Part shown: one piece after another, positions 42,305 to 51,631 of the stretch | How positions within the stretch are numbered: the first letter of the stretch is position 1 | Layout of the letters: every line of letters begins with the position of its first letter | Assembly (NCBI RefSeq): GCF_028288225.1 | Contig: NZ_JAQBOC010000070.1 | Coordinates: forward strand, 1 to 53,249 | DNA: 53,249 nt | Direction of reading: 5' to 3' | Origin: Mucilaginibacter sp. | GTDB lineage: Bacteria > Bacteroidota > Bacteroidia > Sphingobacteriales > Sphingobacteriaceae | Made by a program: the position numbers and the translations under genes | Notes under the pieces: model-generated | Seen by the model: only the letters and a program-made list of their open reading frames with translations | Database searches by the model: none | What the model was told of the DNA's origin: nothing

Positions 42305-42740
42305 TTGGCTCCAATTTTTTGCAAAAATACGCATAATTAAATTGAGATAAAGAATACATGTTTAAACACCGAATAAACAAAACATTTCTCGTTTTAATTC
42401 TGATATAAATAGAAAAAAATCTTCAAATCATCCCGGTCATCCAAAAGCAGGAAAGAGCTTAAGTGATTTCTAATATCTGACGCCTATTATTTTATTATAA
42501 CACACTTCAACATTGTTATTAACCCCGGTTAATAATTTTCCGGGAAGATTTATTTTTTAAGATTGATGAAATGTCTGCTTTTTGTAATTATTTTGGTCGA
42601 TAATTAGCAGGTCTTTTTAAAGAAAAAAATTACCTGCCAAATATTGTGTAACTGAATATTACACTAAAAGTACTATTTATTAAACCTAACTATTATCACA
42701 TGAACAGCATTCGTCCCTTATGTAAATTTTCCGATATGCA
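42305..42740. other. Divergent intergenic region with a symmetric operator-like palindrome
   Basis: No gene. TTATTAACC-CC-GGTTAATAA (42516-42535) is a 9-bp-arm palindrome with a 2-base centre, suited to a dimeric repressor. A loose hairpin GCAGGT..ACCTGC is near 42607-42637. No cluster of DnaA boxes is seen, although the parS sites 3 kb away would make an origin nearby plausible. Confidence 0.45.
42516..42535. promoter_or_regulatory. Operator-like palindrome
   Basis: TTATTAACC / GGTTAATAA with a CC centre, in the gap between the divergent oxidoreductase-like (minus) and exported-protein (plus) genes. It could also be a small hairpin, but no T-tract follows and no gene ends here. Confidence 0.35.
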
Positions 42741-43217
42741 ATGAAAAAGACAATAATTTTTATGTTCGCATTAGTACTATTAACCGGCGTTGGGACCTGT
42801 ATTTACTTTGTTGGAAATATAAGCGCTACTCTTCCCCCAATTAAAGAATACGAATATCGAGGGGATGTCAATCAATTAATTACTAAAATGAAACTCTTCG
42901 CCTCAACCAGGCCACATCTGATTTTTAGTATTGGCGAAATTTTAGGTAATAAGACGAGTGGATATGCTTATGACATTACCATTAAAATGAAAGATAAATC
43001 ACACGATCTATTATACGAATTAAAATTTGAAGACACAGATGGCATTAGACCGACAACCAAATTACTGCTAATTGGAGCTCACGACCTTACCAATAATACT
43101 GGAGGATACGGACTAAAAGCTATAGGAATGAAGTTATTATTGGATAATTTTGATTCCGACTTTTTAATTCAGTTGAAAAACATCGATATAGTGATTTTAA
43201 CTTCAGCTTCATATTGA
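42741..43217 (+). CDS. Exported protein of unknown function
   Basis: 158 residues. The N-terminal hydrophobic segment (KKTIIFMFALVLLTGVGTCIYFV) acts as a signal anchor or signal peptide. The rest contains YEYRGDVNQLITKMKLFASTRPHLIFSIGEI and GGYGLKAIGMKLLLDNFDSDFLIQL. I recognise no family. It lies 7 bases before the NHL lipoprotein start, so they may form one transcript. Confidence 0.65.
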   Translation: MKKTIIFMFALVLLTGVGTCIYFVGNISATLPPIKEYEYRGDVNQLITKMKLFASTRPHLIFSIGEILGNKTSGYAYDITIKMKDKSHDLLYELKFEDTDGIRPTTKLLLIGAHDLTNNTGGYGLKAIGMKLLLDNFDSDFLIQLKNIDIVILTSASY

Positions 43218-43224
43218 TTACCCC

Positions 43225-44310
43225 ATGATAAAAAATCCTATTCCTAGGGTAAGGCACACTGTTTTATGCTTGAGCCTTGTTCTTTTTTTTGCCGCATGTA
43301 ATAAAATTTCCGTAGTCCCGACACCGACAGTCCCGGCACCAGCTCCCGCCAAAAAGTGGATCGTTTCTACTGTGGCCGGATCGACCACCCTAGGATTCAT
43401 TGACGGGGACACTACACTGGTGCAATTCAACAATGCACAAGGTATCGTCGCGGACGACCATGGAAATCTGTTTGTAGGCGACCAGGGAAACGTAAGCATC
43501 CGGCAGGTCACTTACTCTGGTCATGTCACCACCTATGCAGGTAAAAATATCAGCAACCCCACCCCGCTTTTCGGTAATATTTACAGTCTTGTAAGAAATA
43601 GCCAGGGTGATTTTTATACAATTGAATACAGTTTAATTCGGAAAATAACATCGCCTACCAATAGCTCTATTTTTTCGGGGTCGCTGTCAGTCAATTATTT
43701 AGATGGTATTGGTACCAATGCGGCTTTCAATTTTATCGGTAATATGGCCATCGACAATCAAGACAATATTTTTCTGCCGGACTATGATATCAGCGATAAC
43801 TTCCATCTGCGCAAGGTTACTCCCGGTGGAGTTGTCTCCACTTTAACTTTGAAGGACAGCACAGGTTATTCCTCTAACGGACTACCAAATTATCATTATC
43901 TGTATTCCATAGCGGTCGATGCGTCAGGCAATATATATGTAACAGGGAATGGGAACTGCCTTATAAAAAAAGTGGATCCCGCCGGTAACGTAACCATTCT
44001 GGCCGGAGCAGGCGATATCGGTTTTAAGGACGGTAAAGGAAGGGACGCCAAGTTTAATACCATCCTGGGCATGACCTGCGATGCTTCAGGCAATCTCTGG
44101 GTCAGCGATGGCGACAATCATGCAATACGGGAGGTTACACCGGATGGAACAGTCACCACGATCGCGGGACAAGGAGTAATGGGCTATTCGGATGGGGATA
44201 ACACGAAGGCGCTTTTCAAATATCCTTTTGGGATTACGGTTGATAACAAAGGAGTTGTATTTGTTATGGATAACGGGAATAACAGGGTACGGAAATTGGA
44301 GTATAAATAA
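43225..44310 (+). CDS. NHL-repeat lipoprotein
   Basis: 361 residues. Lipobox FFAAC (Cys near 25), then a Pro/Ala linker and about five NHL repeats forming a beta-propeller (AQGIVADDHGNLFVGDQGNVSIRQV, IAVDASGNIYVTGNGNCLIKKV, GMTCDASGNLWVSDGDNHAIREV, GITVDNKGVVFVMDNGNNRVRKL). NHL lipoproteins are surface or periplasmic and often bind glycans or proteins. It follows the preceding exported gene very closely. Confidence 0.88.
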   Translation: MIKNPIPRVRHTVLCLSLVLFFAACNKISVVPTPTVPAPAPAKKWIVSTVAGSTTLGFIDGDTTLVQFNNAQGIVADDHGNLFVGDQGNVSIRQVTYSGHVTTYAGKNISNPTPLFGNIYSLVRNSQGDFYTIEYSLIRKITSPTNSSIFSGSLSVNYLDGIGTNAAFNFIGNMAIDNQDNIFLPDYDISDNFHLRKVTPGGVVSTLTLKDSTGYSSNGLPNYHYLYSIAVDASGNIYVTGNGNCLIKKVDPAGNVTILAGAGDIGFKDGKGRDAKFNTILGMTCDASGNLWVSDGDNHAIREVTPDGTVTTIAGQGVMGYSDGDNTKALFKYPFGITVDNKGVVFVMDNGNNRVRKLEYK

Positions 44311-44569
44311 GGTTTTATATTTTCCATCTGAGTGATCCGCAAGGATTTTTCAGCTGCCAGAAGCCGGGGACGCTTTGCGGCAGCTAGCGCATTTATAAGC
44401 TTGACTGCGCTTTTGATGTGAGCGCCCGGTATCCGCCAAACTATATTAAACAGACAGGACGCCATCAGGCGGCGGTGAATGATGTTTTTAACGGGAATGC
44501 TGATTTCGCAAAAGGGATAGCGGCAGCGAAGATGAAAAACGACGTGCACAATAAACATAAATCGATTAT
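44311..44569. other. Intergenic stretch with possible coding remnant
   Basis: No intact gene. One plus-strand frame from about 44384 to the serine-hydrolase start is open for about 60 codons and reads like protein (for example AFDVSARYPPNYIKQ), but it lacks a start and is preceded by a stop. A short palindromic word shared with 45772-45812 (CCGCAAGGA.TTTTC..GCTGCC) lies at 44337-44385. Confidence 0.35.
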
Positions 44570-45637
44570 ATGAAAATCACCAGCCTTGCAGTTTTGTTGC
44601 TAATTGTTAACACGGTCTTCGCCCAGGTAAAACGGGTTGACAAAGTGCTTGATTCCTGCATTAAAAAAAACTTTAATGGTGCAGTGCTCATCGCCAAAAA
44701 CGGGAAGATTGAATATCTTAAATATACAGGGATAGCCAACCGGCATTACGATATTAAGTACTCAAACCAAACCATATTTCATTTGTTTTCGGTTACCAAA
44801 ACGTTTACCGCGGCTTTAATAATGCAATTGGTCGAACAAAAAAGGATCAATTTAGATTCAACTATATCAACCTATTACCCTGCTTATAAGGGCGAGGCCG
44901 CAAAAAAAGTAACCATCCGTAACCTGCTCACTTATACCAGTGGCATGTATCATAAAGACCTGGATGGCAGGCAAATGTTGCTTGAAGCTTATAGTAAGGA
45001 TATTTGGCCCCTGGATACATTTATAACCCGCTATCTTTCTGAAAAGCTGATAGATACACCCGGTACTAAATTTAATTATAACAACGGCGACTATATTTTA
45101 CTGGGTAAGATAATTGAGAACGTATACGGCAAACCTTATGAGCAGGTATTAAAGGAAAAAATACTAACCCCGCTTAAAATGAACCATACAGGTTTGCTGC
45201 ACCATGAGGATATTATAAAAAATATAGATGAAGGATATTCTAACCAGGATGGCAGCACAACAGCGCTTTATACGTCGACTAATTATTACATCGATAATTA
45301 TTACTCAGCAGGGGGCATTTATTCAACACCCTCTGACCTGCTTAAATTTGACCAGGCTATTTTTAACCATAAAATATTGAAGAAAGCAACAGCTGAACTG
45401 ATGCTTACCCCGTACCCCAAGCTTGGGGATGTAGCATTTGGTTTTTGGGTATACCCAAAAAAATTCGGAAAAGTGAGTACCATATTCGCAGAACGGCAGG
45501 GCGCCGGCTATGGACATCACTCCAATTGGATCCATTTGGTTGATAAAGGGCTTACATTTATTTTACTTTCAAATACCGATACGGTCGATCTGAATAAGAT
45601 GCGGATGAGGGTTATAGCGGCTTATTTGAGGCAGTGA
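44570..45637 (+). CDS. Serine hydrolase (beta-lactamase-like family)
   Basis: 355 residues with a signal peptide (ends near VFAQ). Active-site SxxK is SVTK (Ser74, Lys77) in HLFSVTKTFTAALIMQL, and the second motif YxN is YNNGDY near residue 170. This is the class C-like/Pfam Beta-lactamase group (peptidases, esterases, transpeptidase-like). It is a periplasmic enzyme with no detectable role from context. Confidence 0.85.
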   Translation: MKITSLAVLLLIVNTVFAQVKRVDKVLDSCIKKNFNGAVLIAKNGKIEYLKYTGIANRHYDIKYSNQTIFHLFSVTKTFTAALIMQLVEQKRINLDSTISTYYPAYKGEAAKKVTIRNLLTYTSGMYHKDLDGRQMLLEAYSKDIWPLDTFITRYLSEKLIDTPGTKFNYNNGDYILLGKIIENVYGKPYEQVLKEKILTPLKMNHTGLLHHEDIIKNIDEGYSNQDGSTTALYTSTNYYIDNYYSAGGIYSTPSDLLKFDQAIFNHKILKKATAELMLTPYPKLGDVAFGFWVYPKKFGKVSTIFAERQGAGYGHHSNWIHLVDKGLTFILLSNTDTVDLNKMRMRVIAAYLRQ

Positions 45638-46204
45638 AAGAAAAGCTTGAACGGGTTAATGCTGCCAGGTGGTCAACTGATATCAACGCTCCTGGACATT
45701 GAAAACAATAGACAGATGGAGATAAGTTTCTTTAATTTTTAGATAATTCGGTGGACGGAAAAACCCTGTATGCCGCAAGGACTTTTCTGTCGCTGCCACA
45801 TACGTCCCCGGCTTGTGGCCCGCAGGACAAGTAGCCAACAAACAATTAGCCTGCAGAACAAACACCTTACACGCTAATCCCCTGCAAAAAACATCGATTT
45901 TTATACTGCCAAAGCTTAGTCCATGTCACTAATGCCCGTTTTCCCACGCCGTTGAGTATCATGCCCCGCCCGCAAGACAAAAGCTATCAACTAGCCCCAA
46001 TCCCCCCATCAAAACAAAAACACCTTCCTGCGTGTTTATTTATTAGCTCAATTATTAAAACCGAAGCGCAATCCGTTTGCCCGTTGCAGATTTCCCTCAA
46101 TAATACAAGCCGGCCCGTATTAAAAACAAGGTGAATTTATTTGATTGAGACAAAAACAAATTTGTAAATCATTGCTTTTTAACATGCAATAAATATAAAT
46201 AACT
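45638..46204. other. 567-bp intergenic region without recognisable gene
   Basis: Contains the repeat-like word GCCGCAAGGACTTTTCTG.. near 45772 (related to the sequence near 44337) and a Pro/Lys-rich open frame without family features. The promoter of the mlaEFD operon must lie in the last 80 bases, but I cannot place a -7 box with confidence. Confidence 0.5.
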
Positions 46205-46984
46205 ATGGCAGAAGAGATTACAATTCCAGCCTGGAAAAAATGGTTCGAAGATATTGGCGACCAGGTTGGATTTTTCTTTAAATTTTTCAAAAACATTTTT
46301 GTAGGTGGTTTTGAATGGTCGGAGTTTGTGCGGCAATGCTACGAGATAGGCTACCGCTCAATGATGCTGGTTGGCATTACTTCGTTTATAATGGGTGTGG
46401 TGCTTATTTTGCAGCTGCGGCCAACTTTAGTAGCATTTGGTGCGGCAAGTATGTTGCCAAAAACGCTCTCCGTTTCTTTTATCCGCGAAATTGGCCCGGT
46501 AATTATTGCCATTATTTGCGCGGGAAAAATAGCATCAAGCATTGGCGCCGAGCTGGGCAGTATGAAGGTAAACGAGCAGCTGGATGCGATGGAGGTATCA
46601 GGTGCAAACCCAACGCAATACCTCGTGGTTACCCGCATCATCGCAACAACTTTAATGGTACCAATATTATCCGTAATTGGCGACGCTATTGGTCTTTTCG
46701 GGGGCTTCCTGGCACTAAACATCCGCGATAGCATAAGCTTTCAGCTGTATTTTACCAAGGTAATTGCCGCGCTTGATTTTACCGACTTTTTACCCGCCTT
46801 TATCAAAACCATATTTTTCGGCTTTGCCATTGGCTTTGTAGGCTGTTATAAAGGTTTTCACTCCAATAAAGGCACTGAAAGTGTAGGCATCGCTGCAAAC
46901 TCGGCCGTGGTAACCGCCTCGCTTTGGATTTTTGTTATTGATGCCATTGCCGTTCAGATAACCAGTTTGTTGTTTTATAAATAG
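46205..46984 (+). CDS. mlaE: MlaE-family ABC transporter permease
   Basis: 259 residues of the MlaE (YrbE) family: five to six hydrophobic segments and the characteristic GPVIIAIICAGKIASSIGAELGSMKVNEQLDAMEVSGANP central loop. It is the inner-membrane permease of the Mla lipid-transport system that maintains outer-membrane asymmetry. First gene of an operon with mlaF (one base gap) and mlaD. Confidence 0.92.
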   Translation: MAEEITIPAWKKWFEDIGDQVGFFFKFFKNIFVGGFEWSEFVRQCYEIGYRSMMLVGITSFIMGVVLILQLRPTLVAFGAASMLPKTLSVSFIREIGPVIIAIICAGKIASSIGAELGSMKVNEQLDAMEVSGANPTQYLVVTRIIATTLMVPILSVIGDAIGLFGGFLALNIRDSISFQLYFTKVIAALDFTDFLPAFIKTIFFGFAIGFVGCYKGFHSNKGTESVGIAANSAVVTASLWIFVIDAIAVQITSLLFYK

Positions 46985-46985
46985 G

Positions 46986-47780
46986 ATGGAAATGGAAGCA
47001 GAAACGATAAAAACCGAACATAAGCAGCAGGCGCCAAAAAAGCAGGAGGTTGTTATTGCTATAAAAGGGCTCAAAAAATCCTTTGGAACAAAGCATGTGC
47101 TAAAAAACATCAACCTTGAGCTTAAACGCGGTGAAAATGTGGTTATTATGGGGCGTTCCGGAACGGGTAAATCGGTAACTATTCAGTGTATTGTTGGGAT
47201 GTTAAAGCCCGATAGCGGCTCAGTCAAGGTGTTTGGCGACGAGGTGGCCGAATTGAGCGAAAGGGCACTGAAAGAGTTAAGAATAAAGATCGGGTTCCTG
47301 TTTCAGAGCGGGGCATTATACGATTCAATGACCGTACGCGAAAATCTTGAATTTCCTCTCACCAGGGTATTAAAAATAAAGGATCAGGCAGACATTGATA
47401 AAAGAGTAGAAGCCGCGCTTGATAGCGTAGGCCTGCTTGAGGCCATCGATAAAATGCCGTCCGACCTGTCAGGCGGCATGCGCAAACGGGCGGGGCTGGC
47501 ACGTACAATAATTGTTGAGCCCGAAATTATTTTGTTTGACGAGCCAACCACCGGTCTCGACCCGATAACATCACGGGAGATAAGCGACCTGATATTATCG
47601 ATCCAAAAGAAATATAAAACATCATCATTAATCATCACCCACGATATGGAGTGCGCACGCATAGCATCAGACAGGGTAGTGATAATGAATGATGGCGAAT
47701 ATATAGCAGAAGGCTCATTTGATGAGCTTCATAAATCAAAAGACAAAATTGTGGCATCATTTTTTATAGACATATTATGA
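46986..47780 (+). CDS. mlaF: MlaF-type ABC transporter ATPase
   Basis: 264 residues with an N-terminal charged extension before the ABC domain. Walker A GRSGTGKS, signature LSGGMRKRAGLART and Walker B EIILFDEPTTGLDP are intact; switch His in LIITHDME. It energises lipid transport by MlaE. The stop overlaps mlaD by four bases (ATGA), which implies coupled translation. Confidence 0.92.
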   Translation: MEMEAETIKTEHKQQAPKKQEVVIAIKGLKKSFGTKHVLKNINLELKRGENVVIMGRSGTGKSVTIQCIVGMLKPDSGSVKVFGDEVAELSERALKELRIKIGFLFQSGALYDSMTVRENLEFPLTRVLKIKDQADIDKRVEAALDSVGLLEAIDKMPSDLSGGMRKRAGLARTIIVEPEIILFDEPTTGLDPITSREISDLILSIQKKYKTSSLIITHDMECARIASDRVVIMNDGEYIAEGSFDELHKSKDKIVASFFIDIL

Positions 47781-48550
47781 AAGCAACTTCATCTCAAAAA
47801 ATAAAGATAGGCGTATTTACCTTTATTGGCTTAGCAGTATTGGTGCTGGTCATCTTTTTCATCGGCAACCAAAAAAACCTGTTCAGTTCAACATTCCAGG
47901 TTTCAGGTACCTTCAAAAATGTAAGCGGGCTGCAAATTGGCAACAATGTTCGCTTCGCGGGCATTAATGTTGGTGTTGTTCAGGATATAAATATAGTTAC
48001 TGATAGCTCAGTAAAGGTTGACCTTACCTTAAATAACAACGTAAAAAAGTTTATAAAAAAGGACTCGAAATTAAGCATCGGCAGCGACGGCCTGATGGGC
48101 GATAAGCTGGTGGTTATTGCACCCGGCGGACTTACCAGCACACAGCAAGTTGAAGATGGCGGTCGGCTGGCAACAATAAACCCGGTTGATGTGGATAAAA
48201 TAATTGCCAAGCTCACCAGTGTGGCCAATAATGCCGCATCGCTTACAGAAGGGTTGTCGGCTATTGTAAATAAAGTTAATAGCGGCAAGGGGAGTATAGG
48301 CCGGTTATTGAACAGTGACAGGCTTTCGAGGGACCTTGAAGGAACCGTTCGCCAGGCAAAAACTACTATGAAAAACGTTCATGCTACCACTACAACATTA
48401 AATACCGACCTTAAAGCGGCCCAAAGCAACTTCCTGTTAAAAGGCTTTTTTAACAAAAAAAAGAAAAAGGCAAAACAGGATTCGATAAAGAAGGCAGAGG
48501 CAGCCGCGGATAAAGCTGCCGGAAAAGACAATAAGGACAACAACCAATAA
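47777..48550 (+). CDS. mlaD: MlaD-type MCE-domain protein
   Basis: 257 residues: one N-terminal transmembrane helix (IGVFTFIGLAVLVLVIFFIG), an MCE domain (FQVSGTFKNVSGLQIGNNVRFAGINVGVVQDI..), a helical middle (VANNAASLTEGLSAIVNKVNSGKGSIGRLLNSDRLSRDLEGTVRQAKTTM) and a Lys/Ala-rich tail. It is the periplasmic substrate-binding ring subunit. It closes the mlaEFD operon. No outer-membrane MlaA or MlaC genes are adjacent. Confidence 0.9.
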   Translation: MKATSSQKIKIGVFTFIGLAVLVLVIFFIGNQKNLFSSTFQVSGTFKNVSGLQIGNNVRFAGINVGVVQDINIVTDSSVKVDLTLNNNVKKFIKKDSKLSIGSDGLMGDKLVVIAPGGLTSTQQVEDGGRLATINPVDVDKIIAKLTSVANNAASLTEGLSAIVNKVNSGKGSIGRLLNSDRLSRDLEGTVRQAKTTMKNVHATTTTLNTDLKAAQSNFLLKGFFNKKKKKAKQDSIKKAEAAADKAAGKDNKDNNQ

Positions 48551-48932
48551 GTAAGCGCCCCGCCAAACACTATAAACAAAAAAGAAATCATCTGATGATC
48601 GGATATCTTCCTTTTTGTTGCGTAACGTTTTTACCCAGACCATCCTGCACGTCATGCCGTTTATTTCCGGCATTGTATAGCGAAAGAAGGAGAAAATAAT
48701 GAAGCGGCTGTATCAAAAGTAAAATCACAAAGGACTGAACAAAATTAAATTTTGGATAATAAAAAGCTCCGTGTTTTCTCTGTACCTCTTTGCGTACTCC
48801 GTGGTTAAAAATAAACCGCAGAGATCACAAAGAACGCCGGAGATTACAGAGACCAAATATTATTTTGAGTGTTTTTTAGATTTACGTCTTTTGATACAGC
48901 CTCTTAAAATAGAGCTTAGTTCACCTAAACTC
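48551..48932. other. Intergenic region with a large hairpin repeat
   Basis: No gene. It holds the large hairpin at 48778-48851 and otherwise AT-rich spacer. Convergent genes end on both sides (mlaD and GNAT), so the hairpin may contribute to termination. Confidence 0.5.
48778..48851. repeat. CTCTGT..ACAGAG dispersed hairpin
   Basis: CTCTGTACCTCTTTGCGTAC..GTGGTT is mirrored by AAACCGC..CACAAAGAACGC..CAGAG around a short AAAAAT loop, with several mismatches. It is the widespread 'CTCTGTG..CACAGAG' spacer repeat that is seen in several Bacteroidota. Confidence 0.7.
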
Positions 48933-49340
48933 CTATATAAATTTTTCCAAAACTATATATTTCCCTTTCCTTTCTAATTCATGAAAGCCGGCCCGCTTAC
49001 AAATGGTTATGGGCACTATATTTTCCGCTTTTATTTCGGTGAGGCATCTTTTAAATCCTTTATGCAATAGTTCAGCCAGGAAAAAATCAAGCAGCCTCCT
49101 CCCATAGCCCATTCTTCGTGTTGATGGTAAAACTATCGTCATTGATAAAAAGGCGAGCTTATTTTCATAGTCATTGGCATAGTATGCTAAAAACCCTACT
49201 AAAACATCCTGCTCAATTATAGAGATAATATTCCCCTTTGCAATTATTTTATCGACGTATGCATCCAGATCGTCAAGTTCATATATTCCGCTTCCGTCAT
49301 GGATCAACGGGTACATCATATCATATATTTTTGATTTCAT
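48933..49340 (-). CDS. GNAT family N-acetyltransferase
   Basis: 135 residues. The acetyl-CoA loop is RRMGYGRRLLDFFLAEL (around 73-90), with NIVPITICKRAGFHEL as the typical GNAT end. The substrate is unknown. It is last in a minus-strand set of GT2, FemAB-like and PhyH genes, so modification of a surface sugar or peptide is possible. It could also be an unrelated stand-alone gene. Confidence 0.82.
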   Translation of the reverse strand: MKSKIYDMMYPLIHDGSGIYELDDLDAYVDKIIAKGNIISIIEQDVLVGFLAYYANDYENKLAFLSMTIVLPSTRRMGYGRRLLDFFLAELLHKGFKRCLTEIKAENIVPITICKRAGFHELERKGKYIVLEKFI

Positions 49341-49415
49341 TTTGAGCCCGGTTTAAAGAAAAGGTAAAAGATTTGATGGGTTTAATTTGCATCTATTGAC
49401 CAAATAGTTTATTAA

Positions 49416-50219
49416 TTAACCCTGGCCGGGCTGGTACATTCTTTTTTCAACAGGCTGATAGTATTCCTGCAGGTTTTCGGGGACCCTTGAATTATAACCT
49501 AAAACTTGTCTTAGATCTTCATTTAGTTTTTCGCCGAATGTATAACCCAAGGCCCGCGGGTAATCAAGCTGTGGTTTAAAGAATGGGCGGGTAAAGGCCA
49601 TGGTTAGTGTCCGCCTGGTTCCGTCTGTATTATTCTTTCCGGCGGCATGCCATAGGTTTGAATCGAACAAAATGATACTACCTTTCTTTGCTGTGGCACG
49701 TTCGGAATTTCTGTAAAAATAACCATCTTCAGGCCTGTCATCCTGCTTATGTGAACCTGAAAGAAAATAGGTTGCACCATTTTCGAGGGTAAAATCATCT
49801 AAAATAACCATCATTTGGATCATTACTTTAAAATCTCCGGTAAAGCTCCTTACATCTCTGTGAATGTTCTGGACATAGGGCTTGTCATCTCTTAAATTTA
49901 TAACCGCTCCTAATGAGTTCAGGATGTAGTTCCCTTTTAAAAAATGCTTTATTTGTTCGGCGCAATATTTTTGGTCCAGGAATTTTAGGGTAAATGTATC
50001 TCTTTCTACCAGGTGGTGAAGTGTGCCGTTCATATTGGCGGCTATCCCGTTGGCGATTTGAATTTTGCGCCGTACCTCATAAGCCTTTGCTAGTGAGCCG
50101 GTAATTTCGTCAACAAAATCAGCATCAACGGCATCTTCATATACAATCCAGCCACTATCAGCCATCGTTTTATCAAAGGTTGCCAGGTCAGCGCTTGAAT
50201 AAGCAAATTTATTTTCCAT
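49416..50219 (-). CDS. Phytanoyl-CoA dioxygenase (PhyH) family oxygenase
   Basis: 267 residues with a double-stranded beta-helix. Iron ligands His120 and Asp122 (NIHRDVRSF) and distal His191 (LWHAAG) are present, with Arg202/Arg203 (TRRTLTM) for 2-oxoglutarate binding. It is a non-haem Fe(II)/2OG-dependent hydroxylase. Its substrate is not evident; context with a glycosyltransferase and a FemAB-like protein suggests decoration of a surface or peptide product. It is 27 bases downstream of the FemAB-like gene, so they are co-transcribed. Confidence 0.85.
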   Translation of the reverse strand: MENKFAYSSADLATFDKTMADSGWIVYEDAVDADFVDEITGSLAKAYEVRRKIQIANGIAANMNGTLHHLVERDTFTLKFLDQKYCAEQIKHFLKGNYILNSLGAVINLRDDKPYVQNIHRDVRSFTGDFKVMIQMMVILDDFTLENGATYFLSGSHKQDDRPEDGYFYRNSERATAKKGSIILFDSNLWHAAGKNNTDGTRRTLTMAFTRPFFKPQLDYPRALGYTFGEKLNEDLRQVLGYNSRVPENLQEYYQPVEKRMYQPGQG

Positions 50220-50245
50220 GTTATTTAATTATTTTTAAGTTCAAT

Positions 50246-51322
50246 TTAAATTGTGGGGGTTTCAATATCTGAAACATATGTTTCCGTTTGTCTTTTTGCC
50301 TTGCGATACAGGGGGAAAAAAAAGGACTCATCATCGGCCTTTGCCCCGGCTTTTAAAACAAGGTCATTATAAACATCATCGTCATTGATGTAACACCATA
50401 TATAATCCTTTACCCGCAGATCTGAAAAATACCTTTTAAATGTAAACAGGGAATCTTCTTTACCGGATACCCCGCCCCCAAGATGGAAGATCTTTTTTCC
50501 AAGCCGCCTTCCAATCACGCTTATTTCGTCTGTTAATAGTTTACTTGGCGATTCTTTTAAATACTCAGGGGATGTTGCTGAAAGGTGATTTCTGATAATA
50601 CTATCTGACAATAAAAGGAGTGCCCCGCAAATAAGCTCCGTTCCATTGTAAATAAGAACAAGTTTATTTTCAAACCCTTCCATATTAAGAAGATTGGCGA
50701 AATATTGTTCATCAAAATAGTAATGTGAGGAGGCACTTACCCGGTCCATATTTTTCCAATACATGTCAGTGAAATTTTTAATTCCCTCCGCACTGTTGTC
50801 CTCCATTATTACATACCCTTTTTCCCGCAGTTTCCTTACCTGGCGCGAAAGCCTTTTTTCATATTTACTTCGCTGGTCTTCAATAGATAATGAAAGGTCC
50901 ATATATAACGTTGCGCCATTTTCCCGTAACCCTCCAAAGTTGTTTAATAAAGAATGCTGGTTAAGGAATGGATGAAGCCTTGAAAAAATACAAACCACAT
51001 TTTGGCCTTTCATGAAATTTACAAAGGCGTTTTTAAAATTCGTAATGGTTAATTCCGGTAAATCCGACAGATCAATGTTAGATACAGGTCCGGAATAGCC
51101 GTAAACAGAGGTCATATCGAAAAACGAAGTGTTTTCAATTTTTCGCTTGATCACAGGTAAAGCAATAAATAAATCGCCTTCTTCATACACAAACAGAAGT
51201 GGCTCGCCTGTTTTATTTAAAGAATGATAATACCAGGTATGAAAAGCTTCATGTATTAATGACTTTGCCACATAAGCATCCCATTCTTTTTTATTACTAA
51301 TGATACAGGTTTGGTGATCCAT
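50246..51322 (-). CDS. FemAB-like/GNAT-type acyltransferase
   Basis: 358 residues from the ATG at 51322; an upstream TTG is rejected. The two-GNAT-domain shape of FemAB/LicD-neighbour proteins is suggested by FDMTSVYGYSGPVSN (first half) and LSRQVRKLREKGYVIMEDNSAEGIKNFTDMYWKNMDRVSASSHYYFDEQY (second half), with RNHLSATSPEYLKESPSKLLTDEIS near the C-terminus. Such proteins add amino acids or acyl groups to cell-wall or sugar acceptors using charged tRNA or CoA. It is upstream of and co-transcribed with PhyH. Confidence 0.75.
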   Translation of the reverse strand: MDHQTCIISNKKEWDAYVAKSLIHEAFHTWYYHSLNKTGEPLLFVYEEGDLFIALPVIKRKIENTSFFDMTSVYGYSGPVSNIDLSDLPELTITNFKNAFVNFMKGQNVVCIFSRLHPFLNQHSLLNNFGGLRENGATLYMDLSLSIEDQRSKYEKRLSRQVRKLREKGYVIMEDNSAEGIKNFTDMYWKNMDRVSASSHYYFDEQYFANLLNMEGFENKLVLIYNGTELICGALLLLSDSIIRNHLSATSPEYLKESPSKLLTDEISVIGRRLGKKIFHLGGGVSGKEDSLFTFKRYFSDLRVKDYIWCYINDDDVYNDLVLKAGAKADDESFFFPLYRKAKRQTETYVSDIETPTI

Positions 51323-51346
51323 AAATTTATTGGGGGTTAAATACAA

Positions 51347-51631
51347 TACTTAATGATGATATTCAGGGAACTTAATTTCTGGTAAGCATCCCTTCCCGCG
51401 TTTGACCCTTTTTACGGGTCAACGGGATTATGATCTAATAAGCTTGCCGGGTAGTTTAGCCCTTGATTTGTTAAACAAAAAAGAGCTAATTAAAAAGCAT
51501 AAAAGAGGTCGGCTAAGATTATAATTGGTATATTGGTCTGATAAATTGAGTGGCTAAAACATCTCCGCCACATAATTTCCGGCTAATATTTTTCGGGGAA
51601 AGAAAGCGCAGCTACAAATTGTAGCTTATTA
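51347..51631. other. Intergenic region with a small hairpin
   Basis: No gene. TTGACCC-N7-GGGTCAA at 51402-51422 lies between the GT2 end and the FemAB-like start. It is related to the GACCC/GGGTC words elsewhere in the window but has no T-tract. Confidence 0.4.

Noticed and set aside
42305..42740. Search for oriC (DnaA-box cluster) near the parS sites
   Set aside because: No cluster of TTATNCACA words in this gap or elsewhere near mnmG; origin may be outside the window.
45952..46134. 60-codon frame upstream of mlaE
   Set aside because: Proline/lysine-rich translation without family features and the start is a TTG.
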